From: a virus
IMG/VR virus record: IMGVR_UViG_3300027971_000031
Coordinates: 1-64,000 of that record
DNA: 64,000 nt
Direction: 5' to 3' (one strand)
Position 1 is the stretch's first letter. Each line of letters begins with the position of its first letter. Below, piece by piece: positions 39,589-48,707 of this stretch. A model generated the notes under the pieces. That model had not been told where the DNA came from. It saw only the letters and a program-made list of their open reading frames with translations, and did not search any database. The position numbers and the translations under genes were made by a program.

Positions 39589-40869
39589 ATGGCAAGGAAA
39601 TTAAAAGAACAGATTGATTACGGGACAACTCCTGAAAGAATGGACCCAAATTTAGAAAGAAAATTATCTAGTCCTGATAGTCTTTACGCAACAAACCCAG
39701 CAATGAAAAAAGGTGCTGCGGATGTAGAAAGATTAGTTAGTAAAAGATTTCAAAAAGTTGCAGATAAATTACGTCAAGTAACAGGTATTGAAGATTTGAG
39801 TTCTAAACAAGTACAAGGAATGGTTTATCAAGAAATGATGAGAAAACTTCCTAATATCATGAGAATTGAGGCGGCTAACAGAGATGAGTTAATCGAATTG
39901 GCAAAAGAGGCGTCTTTAGATGATGCTGAAGTCCCTAAAGGAAGATACCAAATTGAAGCTAGTTTAGGTATGCCTGATACTGGTAATTTTAGAATGGAAC
40001 CTGAAGATGATGAAGACGAGGAAGAAGAAGGAGAGGAAAAATTACAATTTCCATCTTTTGACCTTGATGAATTAACTGATGAAGAAATTTTAGAATTAGA
40101 AAAACACAAAAGAAATATTATCAACGCACTTATTCAAGGAGCTGCCAAGAAAGGACATTACCTTTTTCAAAAACCTGAAATTAAATCAAGATTAGATGCT
40201 ATTGACCCATCTTTATATGGAGATTACTTAGGTATTATGGCAATCAATGATTTTTTATATTTTAGTATGGAACAGATGATTGAACAAATGAGTCAAACTG
40301 GTCAAGGTGTTGCAGGTAAAGTTGAATTAGATGATGCCGATGATGAAGGTGAGGAAGGTGAAGAACAACCTGATACTAAAATCATTGCAACAGGATTAAT
40401 TTTCCCAATTCTGTGTCATGAAATTATTAAAGGTTTAGAAGAAGCTAAAGGTAGAGCTGGTTTACCATCAGACCCTGGTATGAGAGAAAAAGTATTAGGT
40501 CAAACTGATGTATTATCAAACGAACCAATGCAATTACGTATCGGACCTGAAATTGTTGAAAAAATACGTTTCGCATTACCTGATGATGTTTTTGAACCTC
40601 AATATAAAGGATTAATAAATTTTTTTCATGTATTACTATATCAAATAGACGCTAAAGAATTCTTAGAAATTATTGGAAATGCCATCTCTGAAGATTCTTC
40701 TAAACTTGGTAAAGCTAAAAAACGATTTGAAGAAATTGTTAGAGAAGCCAAACAAATGCAAGAAGAATTTGAAAATTATAAGGAAGAAGAAGAAATTGAT
40801 TCTGATGAAGACGATGATGAAGGTTTAGATGATTTCTTGAGTGGTTTAGGCATAACAAGACCTAAATAA
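39589..40869 (+). CDS. Acidic hypothetical protein upstream of terminase
   Basis: 426 residues. N-terminal basic half (residues 1-120) then an EDDEDEEEEGEE tract and a helical C-terminal half with two further acidic stretches. It starts 3 nt after the previous stop and ends 5 nt before terminase. Position where a small terminase could lie, but no HTH is visible and its size argues against that. Confidence 0.65.
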   Translation: MARKLKEQIDYGTTPERMDPNLERKLSSPDSLYATNPAMKKGAADVERLVSKRFQKVADKLRQVTGIEDLSSKQVQGMVYQEMMRKLPNIMRIEAANRDELIELAKEASLDDAEVPKGRYQIEASLGMPDTGNFRMEPEDDEDEEEEGEEKLQFPSFDLDELTDEEILELEKHKRNIINALIQGAAKKGHYLFQKPEIKSRLDAIDPSLYGDYLGIMAINDFLYFSMEQMIEQMSQTGQGVAGKVELDDADDEGEEGEEQPDTKIIATGLIFPILCHEIIKGLEEAKGRAGLPSDPGMREKVLGQTDVLSNEPMQLRIGPEIVEKIRFALPDDVFEPQYKGLINFFHVLLYQIDAKEFLEIIGNAISEDSSKLGKAKKRFEEIVREAKQMQEEFENYKEEEEIDSDEDDDEGLDDFLSGLGITRPK

Positions 40870-40874
40870 AATGT

Positions 40875-42635
40875 GTGAATAAAGAACAACTGATTATAGA
40901 GTTAACGAAGTGTATGAGGAATACTCCTTATGCACTTCGAACTTATTTACAGACATACGATAATACCGTATCAAAATACGTCCCATTAGATTTATTCCCC
41001 GACCAAGTTAGTTTAATCGAAGATTACGACAAACACAATGAAAATATTGCGTTAAAGTATCGTCAGGCGGGTGTAACAACCGTAACCGCAGCTTGGATAT
41101 CAAAAAAATTGGCATTCGCCCAAAAGAACAAACCTGAAAAAATTCTTATTATTGCCAACAAGTTAGATACGTCAATGGAGATGGCTAACAAAGTTAGAGG
41201 GTTTACCGAACAATGGCCTGCGTGGGTTGGTATTTCATTTTCAAAAGAAAAAAACTCTCAAAGACACTTTAAACTTAATAATAATTGTGAAGTTAAAGCC
41301 GTTGCAACATCAAAAGATGCCTTGAGGGGTTATACTCCTACCATTCTTGTATTTGATGAGGCGGCGTTTATCGAGGCAGACTCAGATTTCTGGTCAGCTT
41401 GTATGGCATCCCTATCTACAGGGGGTAAAGTTATCGTTGTGTCTACACCAAACGGATATGACCAAATCTATTATGAAATCTACGACCAGTCATTAAGAAA
41501 CATGAACGATTTTAAAATATCTGAGATGTTTTGGTATCGTGACCCAAGATATACAAAAGATTTGTATATGGTTAAAACTCCTGACTTGGTACATTTTCTA
41601 TTAAACAGAGAAGAATATAATGATAAAGATATCATTAGTTTGTCGATGGATAATCCATACGAAAGAGACCACTCTGTCGTAACTGACTATATTGAACAAG
41701 GATACAAACCATGTTCTGCTTGGTTTGAGGGGATGGTTAAGAAGTTAAAGTTTGATAGAAGAAAAGTAGCACAGGAATTAGAATGTGACTTTTTAGGTTC
41801 GGGTGATAATGTATTCGAATCTGAATTGATGCAAGAAATATCTAAAAATACTTTACGTGAACCACAAGCCAAACTAATGGGAGGTTCCCTATGGATATTT
41901 AAAGAGCCTGTAAACGGACATAAGTACGTAATGGGTGTCGATGTATCAAGAGGTGACTCTGAGGACTTCTCGTGTATCCAAATCATCGATTTTGATGAAA
42001 GGGAACAGGTATTAGAATATGTTGCCAAAGTTCCGCCAGATGTTGTGGCAGAAATTGCTTATAAATGGGGAACAATGTACAATGCTTACTGTGTTATTGA
42101 TATTACAGGAGGTATGGGTATTTCCACATCAAGAAAATTACAAGAATTATCATATCAAGCCGGATTATATGTTGACAATGTTGATACGACTAATAAATGG
42201 AAATGGGACCCAAAAATTAATGACAGAATACCAGGTATTAACTTTAACTCAAAAAGGGTTCAAATTATCTCGGCGTTTGAAGAAAATGTTAGACATGGAT
42301 TTAAAGTATATTCAAATAGATTATACAATGAAATGAATACATTCATTTATATTAACGGAAGACCTGACCACCAAAAAGGTCATCATGATGACTGTATCAT
42401 GGGGGTTTCTATGGCGTTATATGTTGCGGAAAAATCATTCCAATCTTTGGAAAAGGTTACCAATCATACTAAAGCCATGATTAACTCATGGGCCACTAAC
42501 GTTAATGAAAACAAAAACTCTTCTGAATTCTTTAATCCAATGGTTCCTCAAATGGGTAGAGGTAATGGTATGGGTAATAATGGTGAAGCTACTAAAGCAG
42601 ATTACCAAAAGTACGGATGGCTATTTGGTGGATAA
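40875..42635 (+). CDS. terL: Terminase large subunit (T4 gp17-like)
   Basis: 586 residues from a GTG start. ATPase: RQAGVTT (63-69, Walker A variant), ILVFDEAAF (Walker B), SLSTGGKVIVVSTPNG (coupling motif). Nuclease: GVDVSRGDSEDF with catalytic Asp, and HHDDCIMGVSMALY. It pumps DNA into the prohead through the portal encoded next. No ATG is available in frame, so GTG is used. Confidence 0.95.
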   Translation: MNKEQLIIELTKCMRNTPYALRTYLQTYDNTVSKYVPLDLFPDQVSLIEDYDKHNENIALKYRQAGVTTVTAAWISKKLAFAQKNKPEKILIIANKLDTSMEMANKVRGFTEQWPAWVGISFSKEKNSQRHFKLNNNCEVKAVATSKDALRGYTPTILVFDEAAFIEADSDFWSACMASLSTGGKVIVVSTPNGYDQIYYEIYDQSLRNMNDFKISEMFWYRDPRYTKDLYMVKTPDLVHFLLNREEYNDKDIISLSMDNPYERDHSVVTDYIEQGYKPCSAWFEGMVKKLKFDRRKVAQELECDFLGSGDNVFESELMQEISKNTLREPQAKLMGGSLWIFKEPVNGHKYVMGVDVSRGDSEDFSCIQIIDFDEREQVLEYVAKVPPDVVAEIAYKWGTMYNAYCVIDITGGMGISTSRKLQELSYQAGLYVDNVDTTNKWKWDPKINDRIPGINFNSKRVQIISAFEENVRHGFKVYSNRLYNEMNTFIYINGRPDHQKGHHDDCIMGVSMALYVAEKSFQSLEKVTNHTKAMINSWATNVNENKNSSEFFNPMVPQMGRGNGMGNNGEATKADYQKYGWLFGG

Positions 42636-42639
42636 TAAG

Positions 42640-42647
42640 TATTTATA
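42640..42647 (+). promoter_or_regulatory. Late promoter box TATTTATA
   Basis: Lies 28 nt before the portal gene. Confidence 0.6.
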
Positions 42648-42675
42648 TTATCAAAGTAATTAGTAAAATTGTAAT

Positions 42676-44529
42676 ATGAGTGAACAAAATCTAACGGTCT
42701 GGCAGAGGCTATCGCAAACATTCGGCCCAAATTCACTGTTGAAACAGGACTATCCGACTTTTAAGTTTGATAAAAAAGAACTTCTGCGTACGCCAAATCG
42801 TGATGATTATGAGAGAGAAAAACTTCAAGCACAACAAACATTTTATTTAACAAATCAATGGGCTAAAGTTGAAAACAACTTATATTCTCAAGCGATTTAT
42901 TATGAACCATCAAGATTATCTGCTCAGTATGATTATGAATCGATGGAATATACTCCTGAAATTTCTGCAGCATTAGACATTTATTCTGAAGAATCTACAA
43001 CAACAAATGAAGATGGTTTTATTCTTCAAATTTATTCTGAGTCAAAAAGAATTAAATCAGTATTAGCTGATTTATTTAACAATGCCCTTGACATCAATAC
43101 TAACTTACAAATGTGGACAAGAAACACTTGTAAGTATGGTGATAATTTTGTTTATATGAAATTAGACCCTGAAAAAGGTATTGTTGGTTGTCAACAATTA
43201 CCAACAATTGAAATTGAACGTCATGAGGTTGGTGTAACCGCTAAGATTACTGTGGATATCACACAGGAACAAGACCAGAATAAGAAGGCTCTTCACTTTA
43301 CTTGGAAAAACAGAAACATGGAATTCCAATCATGGGAGATTGCTCACTTTAGATTATTAGGTGATGACAGAAAACTTCCATATGGTACATCAATGTTAGA
43401 AAAAGCAAGACGTATTTGGAAACAGTTATTGTTATCAGAAGATGCCATGTTAATCTATCGTACATCAAGAGCACCTGAAAGAAGAATGTTTAAAGTGTTT
43501 GTGGGTAACATGAATGACGATGATGTTGAAGCATACGTAAACCGTGTTGCGAACAAATTTAAAAGAGAACAAATTGTGGACGCTAAAACAGGAAACGTAG
43601 ATATGAGATTCAACCAAATGGCGGTTGACCAAGATTACTTCATTCCAGTTCGTGACCCTGCAGCACCAGACCCAATTACAACATTACCCGGAGCTACAAA
43701 CTTATCAGAAATTGCCGATATTGAATATATCCAAAAGAAATTATTAACCGCACTTCGTGTTCCTAAGGCATTCTTAGGATTTGAAGAAGTTGTTGGTGAT
43801 GGTAAAAACTTATCATTACAAGATATCCGTTTTGCTCGTACAATCAACAGAATTCAAAAAAGTATGATTGCCGAGTTAAATAAAATTGCAATTGTTCACT
43901 TATTTTTATTAGGATTTGAAGATGAATTACAAAACTTTACATTAGGTTTATCTAATCCATCAACACAAGCCGATTTATTAAAAATTGACGTATGGAAAGA
44001 AAAAGTGTTATTGTATAAAGATTTGGTTGCCGACCCAGGAAATGGTATTCAACCTACATCATCAACTTGGGCTAAGAAACATATCTTTAACTGGTCTGAT
44101 GAAGAAATCAGATTGGATTTACAACAACAAAGAATTGAAAGAGCTGTTGGAGAGGAACTTAAAGCAACTCCGACAGTTATTACCAAAACAGGATTATTTG
44201 ATAATATTGATAAGTTATATGGTAATCCGTCTGGGTCAACTGCAAATGCTGCGACAACTACAGATAGTGAAAATACGGGTGCCGTACCATCATTTGGAGG
44301 AGGAGGTTTTGAAACAGCTCCACCACCAGCAGGTGAAGAAGCTCCACCAGCAGGAGGTGAAACAGCACCGCCACCAGCAGGTGAAGTAACACCTGAATCT
44401 AAAAGAGCAAATATGAATATTTTATTAGAAAATAATTTTGCAGAAAAATCAAGATTTTTAAATTTGAATCAAGGTCAAGATTCTTTGGGAGAAATTTCAA
44501 AAGAATTGGATAAGTTACTAAATTCGTAA
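42676..44529 (+). CDS. Portal protein (T4 gp20-like)
   Basis: 617 residues. The segment YDYESMEYTPEISAALDIYS, the RAPERRMFKVFVGN block and the region around RVPKAFLGFEEVVGDGKNLS are typical of T4-type portal proteins. The dodecameric portal forms the DNA channel at the special vertex and binds terminase. The C-terminal 90 residues are Gly/Pro/Ala-rich. Gene order terL-portal-protease-scaffold-MCP is that of T4. Confidence 0.93.
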   Translation: MSEQNLTVWQRLSQTFGPNSLLKQDYPTFKFDKKELLRTPNRDDYEREKLQAQQTFYLTNQWAKVENNLYSQAIYYEPSRLSAQYDYESMEYTPEISAALDIYSEESTTTNEDGFILQIYSESKRIKSVLADLFNNALDINTNLQMWTRNTCKYGDNFVYMKLDPEKGIVGCQQLPTIEIERHEVGVTAKITVDITQEQDQNKKALHFTWKNRNMEFQSWEIAHFRLLGDDRKLPYGTSMLEKARRIWKQLLLSEDAMLIYRTSRAPERRMFKVFVGNMNDDDVEAYVNRVANKFKREQIVDAKTGNVDMRFNQMAVDQDYFIPVRDPAAPDPITTLPGATNLSEIADIEYIQKKLLTALRVPKAFLGFEEVVGDGKNLSLQDIRFARTINRIQKSMIAELNKIAIVHLFLLGFEDELQNFTLGLSNPSTQADLLKIDVWKEKVLLYKDLVADPGNGIQPTSSTWAKKHIFNWSDEEIRLDLQQQRIERAVGEELKATPTVITKTGLFDNIDKLYGNPSGSTANAATTTDSENTGAVPSFGGGGFETAPPPAGEEAPPAGGETAPPPAGEVTPESKRANMNILLENNFAEKSRFLNLNQGQDSLGEISKELDKLLNS

Positions 44530-44537
44530 TATTTATA
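44530..44537 (+). promoter_or_regulatory. Late promoter box TATTTATA
   Basis: Follows the portal stop and lies 15 nt before the ATG at 44553. Confidence 0.6.
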
Positions 44538-44552
44538 TTGAAAATAGACAAA

Positions 44553-45254
44553 ATGACTTTCGGACAAATTAAATCCATAATTGAAAACAATTTATTAGAA
44601 TCCTACAAAAATGAGCAGGAATTTAAAAAATCGTTAAAAGAGTTCAAACATAATGTTTTGAACAATAAGAATATGTCAAAATTATATTCTTTATACGACC
44701 AATTAACTACACCTCAAGGATTAACCGAAGCCGATGCAAAAGATTTCTTGGAAGAAGGGATTACCTTAATTCAAAAATTGGTGCCAACAATTAAAACACC
44801 AAAAACAACATATGAGAATGTTTCAAACAAATATTCTGATATTGATTCGTTAGTTTATACTAACAAATTGGATTTAATGGAAAGAGTTCAATCAAAGAAG
44901 ACTTTGATTAAGACATTGGTTTCACAAAAACCTGAAACTATAAAGGAATCAATTAATATTCCTTTAAAATCTATGGTTAGTATTGCAAACCAAACAATGA
45001 AGGGTTATCTTGATAATCTTGACGAATCAACCAAAAAAGAATTCATCCAATTAATGTCTGAAGATACTTCATTACTTCAAGAAAAATTTGAAACTTTAAA
45101 AGAAAGTACAATCTCTAAATTGAACACTCTATTAGAAAACGAAAATGAATTTGAAATTAAGACAAAATTGTCTGAAACAATTGATAGATTGAAAGTTGAA
45201 AAATTTGACCAACTTAATTTCCTTAAGTTAAAGAACTTAGAAGAATCAATCTAA
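44553..45254 (+). CDS. Putative prohead core protein
   Basis: 233 residues from ATG (a TTG 15 nt earlier is less likely). Almost entirely helical and charged, with heptad-like spacing, no Cys. Lying between portal and protease, where T4 has small core proteins, it may be a head scaffold component; inferred from position. Confidence 0.65.
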   Translation: MTFGQIKSIIENNLLESYKNEQEFKKSLKEFKHNVLNNKNMSKLYSLYDQLTTPQGLTEADAKDFLEEGITLIQKLVPTIKTPKTTYENVSNKYSDIDSLVYTNKLDLMERVQSKKTLIKTLVSQKPETIKESINIPLKSMVSIANQTMKGYLDNLDESTKKEFIQLMSEDTSLLQEKFETLKESTISKLNTLLENENEFEIKTKLSETIDRLKVEKFDQLNFLKLKNLEESI

Positions 45255-45434
45255 TTTAGATTTCATCTTTTGAACGTAAGAAGCTTTCAACTTTTGTTGT
45301 CTTCTTTCCACCGACTTTTTAACAAATTCTTTTTTACCAAACAACATCTGATTTTGTTTAGTTTTAATTACTTTTGACTTTAATGTCTTTAGGGCCCTTT
45401 CTATCCCATCTTTTTTTACATCTACTTTTAACAT
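45246..45434 (-). CDS. rpsU: Ribosomal protein bS21
   Basis: 62 residues on the opposite strand to its neighbours. VDVKKDGIERALKTLKSKV, FVKKSVERRQQKLKASYVQK follows bS21 closely, including the basic C-terminal half. bS21 sits next to the anti-Shine-Dalgarno on the 30S subunit; in Bacteroidetes it helps hide that sequence. A phage copy may reprogramme host ribosomes. GATATTTG, a near-consensus box, ends 6 nt before the ATG. Confidence 0.9.
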   Translation of the reverse strand: MLKVDVKKDGIERALKTLKSKVIKTKQNQMLFGKKEFVKKSVERRQQKLKASYVQKMKSKLD

Positions 45435-45533
45435 ATAATACAAATATCTTAATATTTCAGAAAGTTTTTGACAATAGAACTAATTTTTATTATTATTTTA
45501 ACAAATAAATAAACATTGACAATATGAAACTTA

Positions 45534-45965
45534 ATGAAAAAAGGAAAAAGTGTAAAGTTAAATCTGTATAATCCAATTAAATCTGTCTACGGAACAGTAG
45601 ATTCAAAAAATTTAAAATCATTATACATTAACATACAATCATGGGTAACACCTAAATTTGAACATAACAATTGGAATAGAGTTGTTTGTAATCTTAGCCG
45701 AGATATTAAACATTCGGTATTCAACTCAATAAACCACGAATTATTTAAAGAACAAAGTATAGTTGATTTGGACCTTAGGACAAGTGGTATTTCACACGGT
45801 AAAAAATCTTTTTTAAACTTAGAGGTTAATTTATATACCAACAATGAAATAGATTTTAAATGTCCTGAAATAAAAGATTCGGTTAAAGCAATCATTAAAA
45901 ACATAGTTAAAGAGAATGTAATCCAAAACAAATACTTCGAATTTTCACCTTCTAAAAACGATTAA
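45534..45965 (+). CDS. Hypothetical protein
   Basis: 143 residues, basic, alpha/beta, with LNLYNPIKSVYGTVDSKNLK near the start. Not recognised. It lies downstream of the bS21 gene in the opposite orientation; a TTGACA-like and AT-rich region precedes it but no clear promoter. Confidence 0.6.
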   Translation: MKKGKSVKLNLYNPIKSVYGTVDSKNLKSLYINIQSWVTPKFEHNNWNRVVCNLSRDIKHSVFNSINHELFKEQSIVDLDLRTSGISHGKKSFLNLEVNLYTNNEIDFKCPEIKDSVKAIIKNIVKENVIQNKYFEFSPSKND

Positions 45966-45989
45966 TATTAAAAAGATAGTAATATCGTA

Positions 45990-45997
45990 TATTTATC
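45990..45997 (+). promoter_or_regulatory. Late promoter box TATTTATC
   Basis: Lies 13 nt before the protease gene. Confidence 0.5.
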
Positions 45998-46010
45998 TTA
46001 AAAAGAATTC

Positions 46011-46733
46011 ATGAAACAATTAAGAATTTTAGAAGCAAGCGAAGTAGGTCATGGAATATTGGTTGAAACCGACGCAGGTTGGATATCACCAAAAGATATT
46101 CGTAACGCCGAGATGTTAAGAGAAGCAAAGGAGTTAGATTATAGAAATCCTTTTGAATTTTATGCGGTATTACAAAAATACGATACACCAAATAGAAACG
46201 GAAGATTTTATCCTGAAAGAATATTAAAGAGAGAAGCAATAAACTATCAAAAAGCAATTGAAAAGGGTTTATCCACTTCAGAACTTAATCACCCTGAATC
46301 GTCTTTAATTGACTTAGATAGGGTATCTCACATCATCACAGAGATATGGTGGGATAGAAATATCTTAATGGGTAAACTTAAATTGTTAACATCGCCAGGT
46401 TTTCATGAAAGAGGTATTGTTTCCACTAAAGGAGACCAAGCAGCTAACTTAATGAGACAAGGTGTTACTATGGGTGTTTCTTCAAGAGGTGTAGGTTCGT
46501 TGAAAAAGGTTGGTGAAAGAAATGAAGTACAAGACGATTTTGAATTAATCTGTTTTGATTTGGTATCATCTCCATCAACACCAGGAGCTTATTTATTTAC
46601 GAATCCTGATGATAGAGATAAGTACGAAGAGAACTTGGAAGAAGAAAAAAAATACAAATCACCTGAAAATTCGGAATTTCAAACTAAAGGAGTTGACTTA
46701 ATGAGAAAATTAACCGATTATTTGGGAAAATAA
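46011..46733 (+). CDS. Prohead protease (T4 gp21-like)
   Basis: 240 residues. LQKYDTPNRNGRFYPERIL, SELNHPESS (His94) and TMGVSSRGVGSL (Ser157/158) mark the S77-type assembly protease. It would cut capsid, scaffold and internal proteins at [VIL]-x-E sites. Its own start MKQLRILE-A carries such a site, consistent with self-processing. Confidence 0.92.
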   Translation: MKQLRILEASEVGHGILVETDAGWISPKDIRNAEMLREAKELDYRNPFEFYAVLQKYDTPNRNGRFYPERILKREAINYQKAIEKGLSTSELNHPESSLIDLDRVSHIITEIWWDRNILMGKLKLLTSPGFHERGIVSTKGDQAANLMRQGVTMGVSSRGVGSLKKVGERNEVQDDFELICFDLVSSPSTPGAYLFTNPDDRDKYEENLEEEKKYKSPENSEFQTKGVDLMRKLTDYLGK

Positions 46734-46739
46734 TAAATT

Positions 46740-46949
46740 ATGGACGAAAAATATTTTGTAGCGAAAATTCAGTATGACTTACCTGATGAGAATACTGGTA
46801 AAATCAAAAAAATCAGAGAAGAGAAATTAGTTAAAGGTTTTTCAGTAACAGATGTCGAAGCAAAGGTTACGGAAAAATACCAAGGGTTTACAAATGATTG
46901 GAGAATTACTTCAGTATCAGAAAGTAAAATTGATGAGGTAATCGAATAA
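46740..46949 (+). CDS. DUF4494-like small protein
   Basis: 69 residues. VAKIQYDLPDENTGKIKKIR, then EEKLVKGFSVTDVEAKV, follows the pattern of a small phage/Bacteroidetes family of unknown function. It begins 6 nt after the protease stop. Confidence 0.7.
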   Translation: MDEKYFVAKIQYDLPDENTGKIKKIREEKLVKGFSVTDVEAKVTEKYQGFTNDWRITSVSESKIDEVIE

Positions 46950-46972
46950 TTAAATTTTAAACAAATTAAATT

Positions 46973-47000
46973 AAAGTGGTCATAATCGACCACTTTTTTT
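46973..47000 (+). terminator. Rho-independent terminator
   Basis: AAAGTGGTC / GACCACTTT hairpin and T-run. Confidence 0.87.
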
Positions 47001-47074
47001 ATGCTCCGAATTTTTTACATAAAATAAAATTAAGATTGTGTTACCCTAAAAGTGAATTTTTTATTATTTGACAC

Positions 47075-47082
47075 TATTTATA
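47075..47082 (+). promoter_or_regulatory. Late promoter box TATTTATA
   Basis: Lies 21 nt before the scaffold gene and probably also serves the capsid gene. Confidence 0.6.
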
Positions 47083-47103
47083 TTGTAAAAATAATAGATT
47101 TTC

Positions 47104-48663
47104 ATGAAAGAAAACAAATTAGTCCAAGAGGCTCTTATTCAAATGAGACAAGTTGAAGAAGCTATAGCCGAAAATGCAAAAGGAATACTTGCTTCAACTA
47201 TGAAGGAAGAAATCAACCAATTAGTAAAAGAATCTCTTTCTGAACAGGATGATGAAAATGAGATTGATTTAGATGCAGACGTTGATACGGATGCTGATAA
47301 CGATGAAATGGAAATGGATATCGATACAGATATGGACATGGACTCTGATGAAGAGGATATGGATATGGATGTTGACATGGATATGGACATGGATTCAGAA
47401 GAAAGTCCAATAGATTTAACTGACGCTTCTGACGAGGAAATCTTGAAAGTATTCAAAGCTATGGGTGAAGATGACGGTATCATTGTAAAAAAAGATGGTG
47501 AAAACGTTCATTTAACTGATGATGATGCTGACGTAGAATATCTTGTTAAGCTTGGTGAGTCTGAAGAAGACGAATTAATGCAAGAAGACGATATGAATTA
47601 CGACGAACGAGATGAATCTGTTGATGACGTTATTAACGCTATTTTCTCTGATAATGGTGATTCATCAGATGTTGAAGATTTTGACGATGAAGAAGAAGTT
47701 GTTTATGAAATAACTTTAGACGATGATGATGACGAAATGATGGACGATGATGATGACGAAATGATGGACGATGATGATGACGAAATGATGGATGATTCAG
47801 AAATGAGGGAAGAAGATGACATGGACGATTTAACAAATGAAACTTACAAACCTAAAGGTGTTGGAATGGGCTCAGGTCCTAAATTTTCTTACAAAGATAA
47901 AGCTAAAGGCGGATTTGATGAAAAGAAAAAAGTAGGTCCTAAATCAGTTGGTACTGGTAAAGCAAAATTTGAATACAAGAAAGGTGAAAATATGGGAGGT
48001 AAATCCAAAGTTGTTAAAGCAGAAACTAAAGAAGGTGATTACGGAATGAATAGAGGTGATAAATCTAAAACCATGAAAGGTAAAGAAGATTACACTACTA
48101 AAAAAGGTATGACAAATTCTAAAGGAGAAAAAGCTTTTGAAAAAACTGAAACAAAAGAAGCAGCTAGAACATACGGAATGGGTTCCAAAGAAGGTAGAGG
48201 ATTAAGAAAAGGCATCACAAATAACAGAAACTATGTTTATGGTAAAAATGGTGTTAAAGTTGAATCAACTACTTCAGAAGAAGTTAGAATGTTGAGAGAA
48301 AAGAATGAAGAGTACAGAAAAGCATTGAATGTGTTTAGAGAAAAACTTAACGAAGTTGCAATCTTTAATTCAAACTTAGCTTACGCAACAAGATTGTTCA
48401 CAGAGCACTCAACCACTAAAAAAGAAAAAATAAACATCCTAAGAAGATTCGATGATGTTGAAACTTTAAAAGAATCTAAAAATCTTTATAAGTCAATCAA
48501 AGACGAATTAAATACTGTGGATACAAAATCAATTAACGAATCGGTAGCAACAAAACTAAACAAATCAGTTTCTACAGGTTCATCAACAACTCTAATTGAA
48601 TCAAAAACTTATGAAAATCCTCAATTCTTAAGAATGAAGGACTTAATGGGTAAATTAGGTTAA
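47104..48663 (+). CDS. Acidic scaffold/prohead core protein (T4 gp22-like)
   Basis: 519 residues. N-terminal helix with LVQE-A (9/10), then about 200 residues of Asp/Glu/Met runs (DMDMDVDMDMD), a basic Lys/Gly region and a C-terminal coiled coil (MLREKNEEYRKALNVFREKL). Acidic extremes and position just before the capsid gene mark it as the scaffold. It should be degraded by the protease. Confidence 0.82.
   Translation: MKENKLVQEALIQMRQVEEAIAENAKGILASTMKEEINQLVKESLSEQDDENEIDLDADVDTDADNDEMEMDIDTDMDMDSDEEDMDMDVDMDMDMDSEESPIDLTDASDEEILKVFKAMGEDDGIIVKKDGENVHLTDDDADVEYLVKLGESEEDELMQEDDMNYDERDESVDDVINAIFSDNGDSSDVEDFDDEEEVVYEITLDDDDDEMMDDDDDEMMDDDDDEMMDDSEMREEDDMDDLTNETYKPKGVGMGSGPKFSYKDKAKGGFDEKKKVGPKSVGTGKAKFEYKKGENMGGKSKVVKAETKEGDYGMNRGDKSKTMKGKEDYTTKKGMTNSKGEKAFEKTETKEAARTYGMGSKEGRGLRKGITNNRNYVYGKNGVKVESTTSEEVRMLREKNEEYRKALNVFREKLNEVAIFNSNLAYATRLFTEHSTTKKEKINILRRFDDVETLKESKNLYKSIKDELNTVDTKSINESVATKLNKSVSTGSSTTLIESKTYENPQFLRMKDLMGKLG
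47719..47790 (+). repeat. Three perfect 24 bp tandem repeats
   Basis: Each unit encodes DDDDDEMM in the acidic part of the scaffold protein. Confidence 0.95.
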
Positions 48664-48707
48664 AAAAATAAAAATAAAATAAACTTAAAAACAAAACAAA
48701 TACTAAA

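Noticed and set aside
39589-40869. Small terminase subunit directly before terL
   Set aside because: 426 residues and no HTH-like motif; position alone is not enough.
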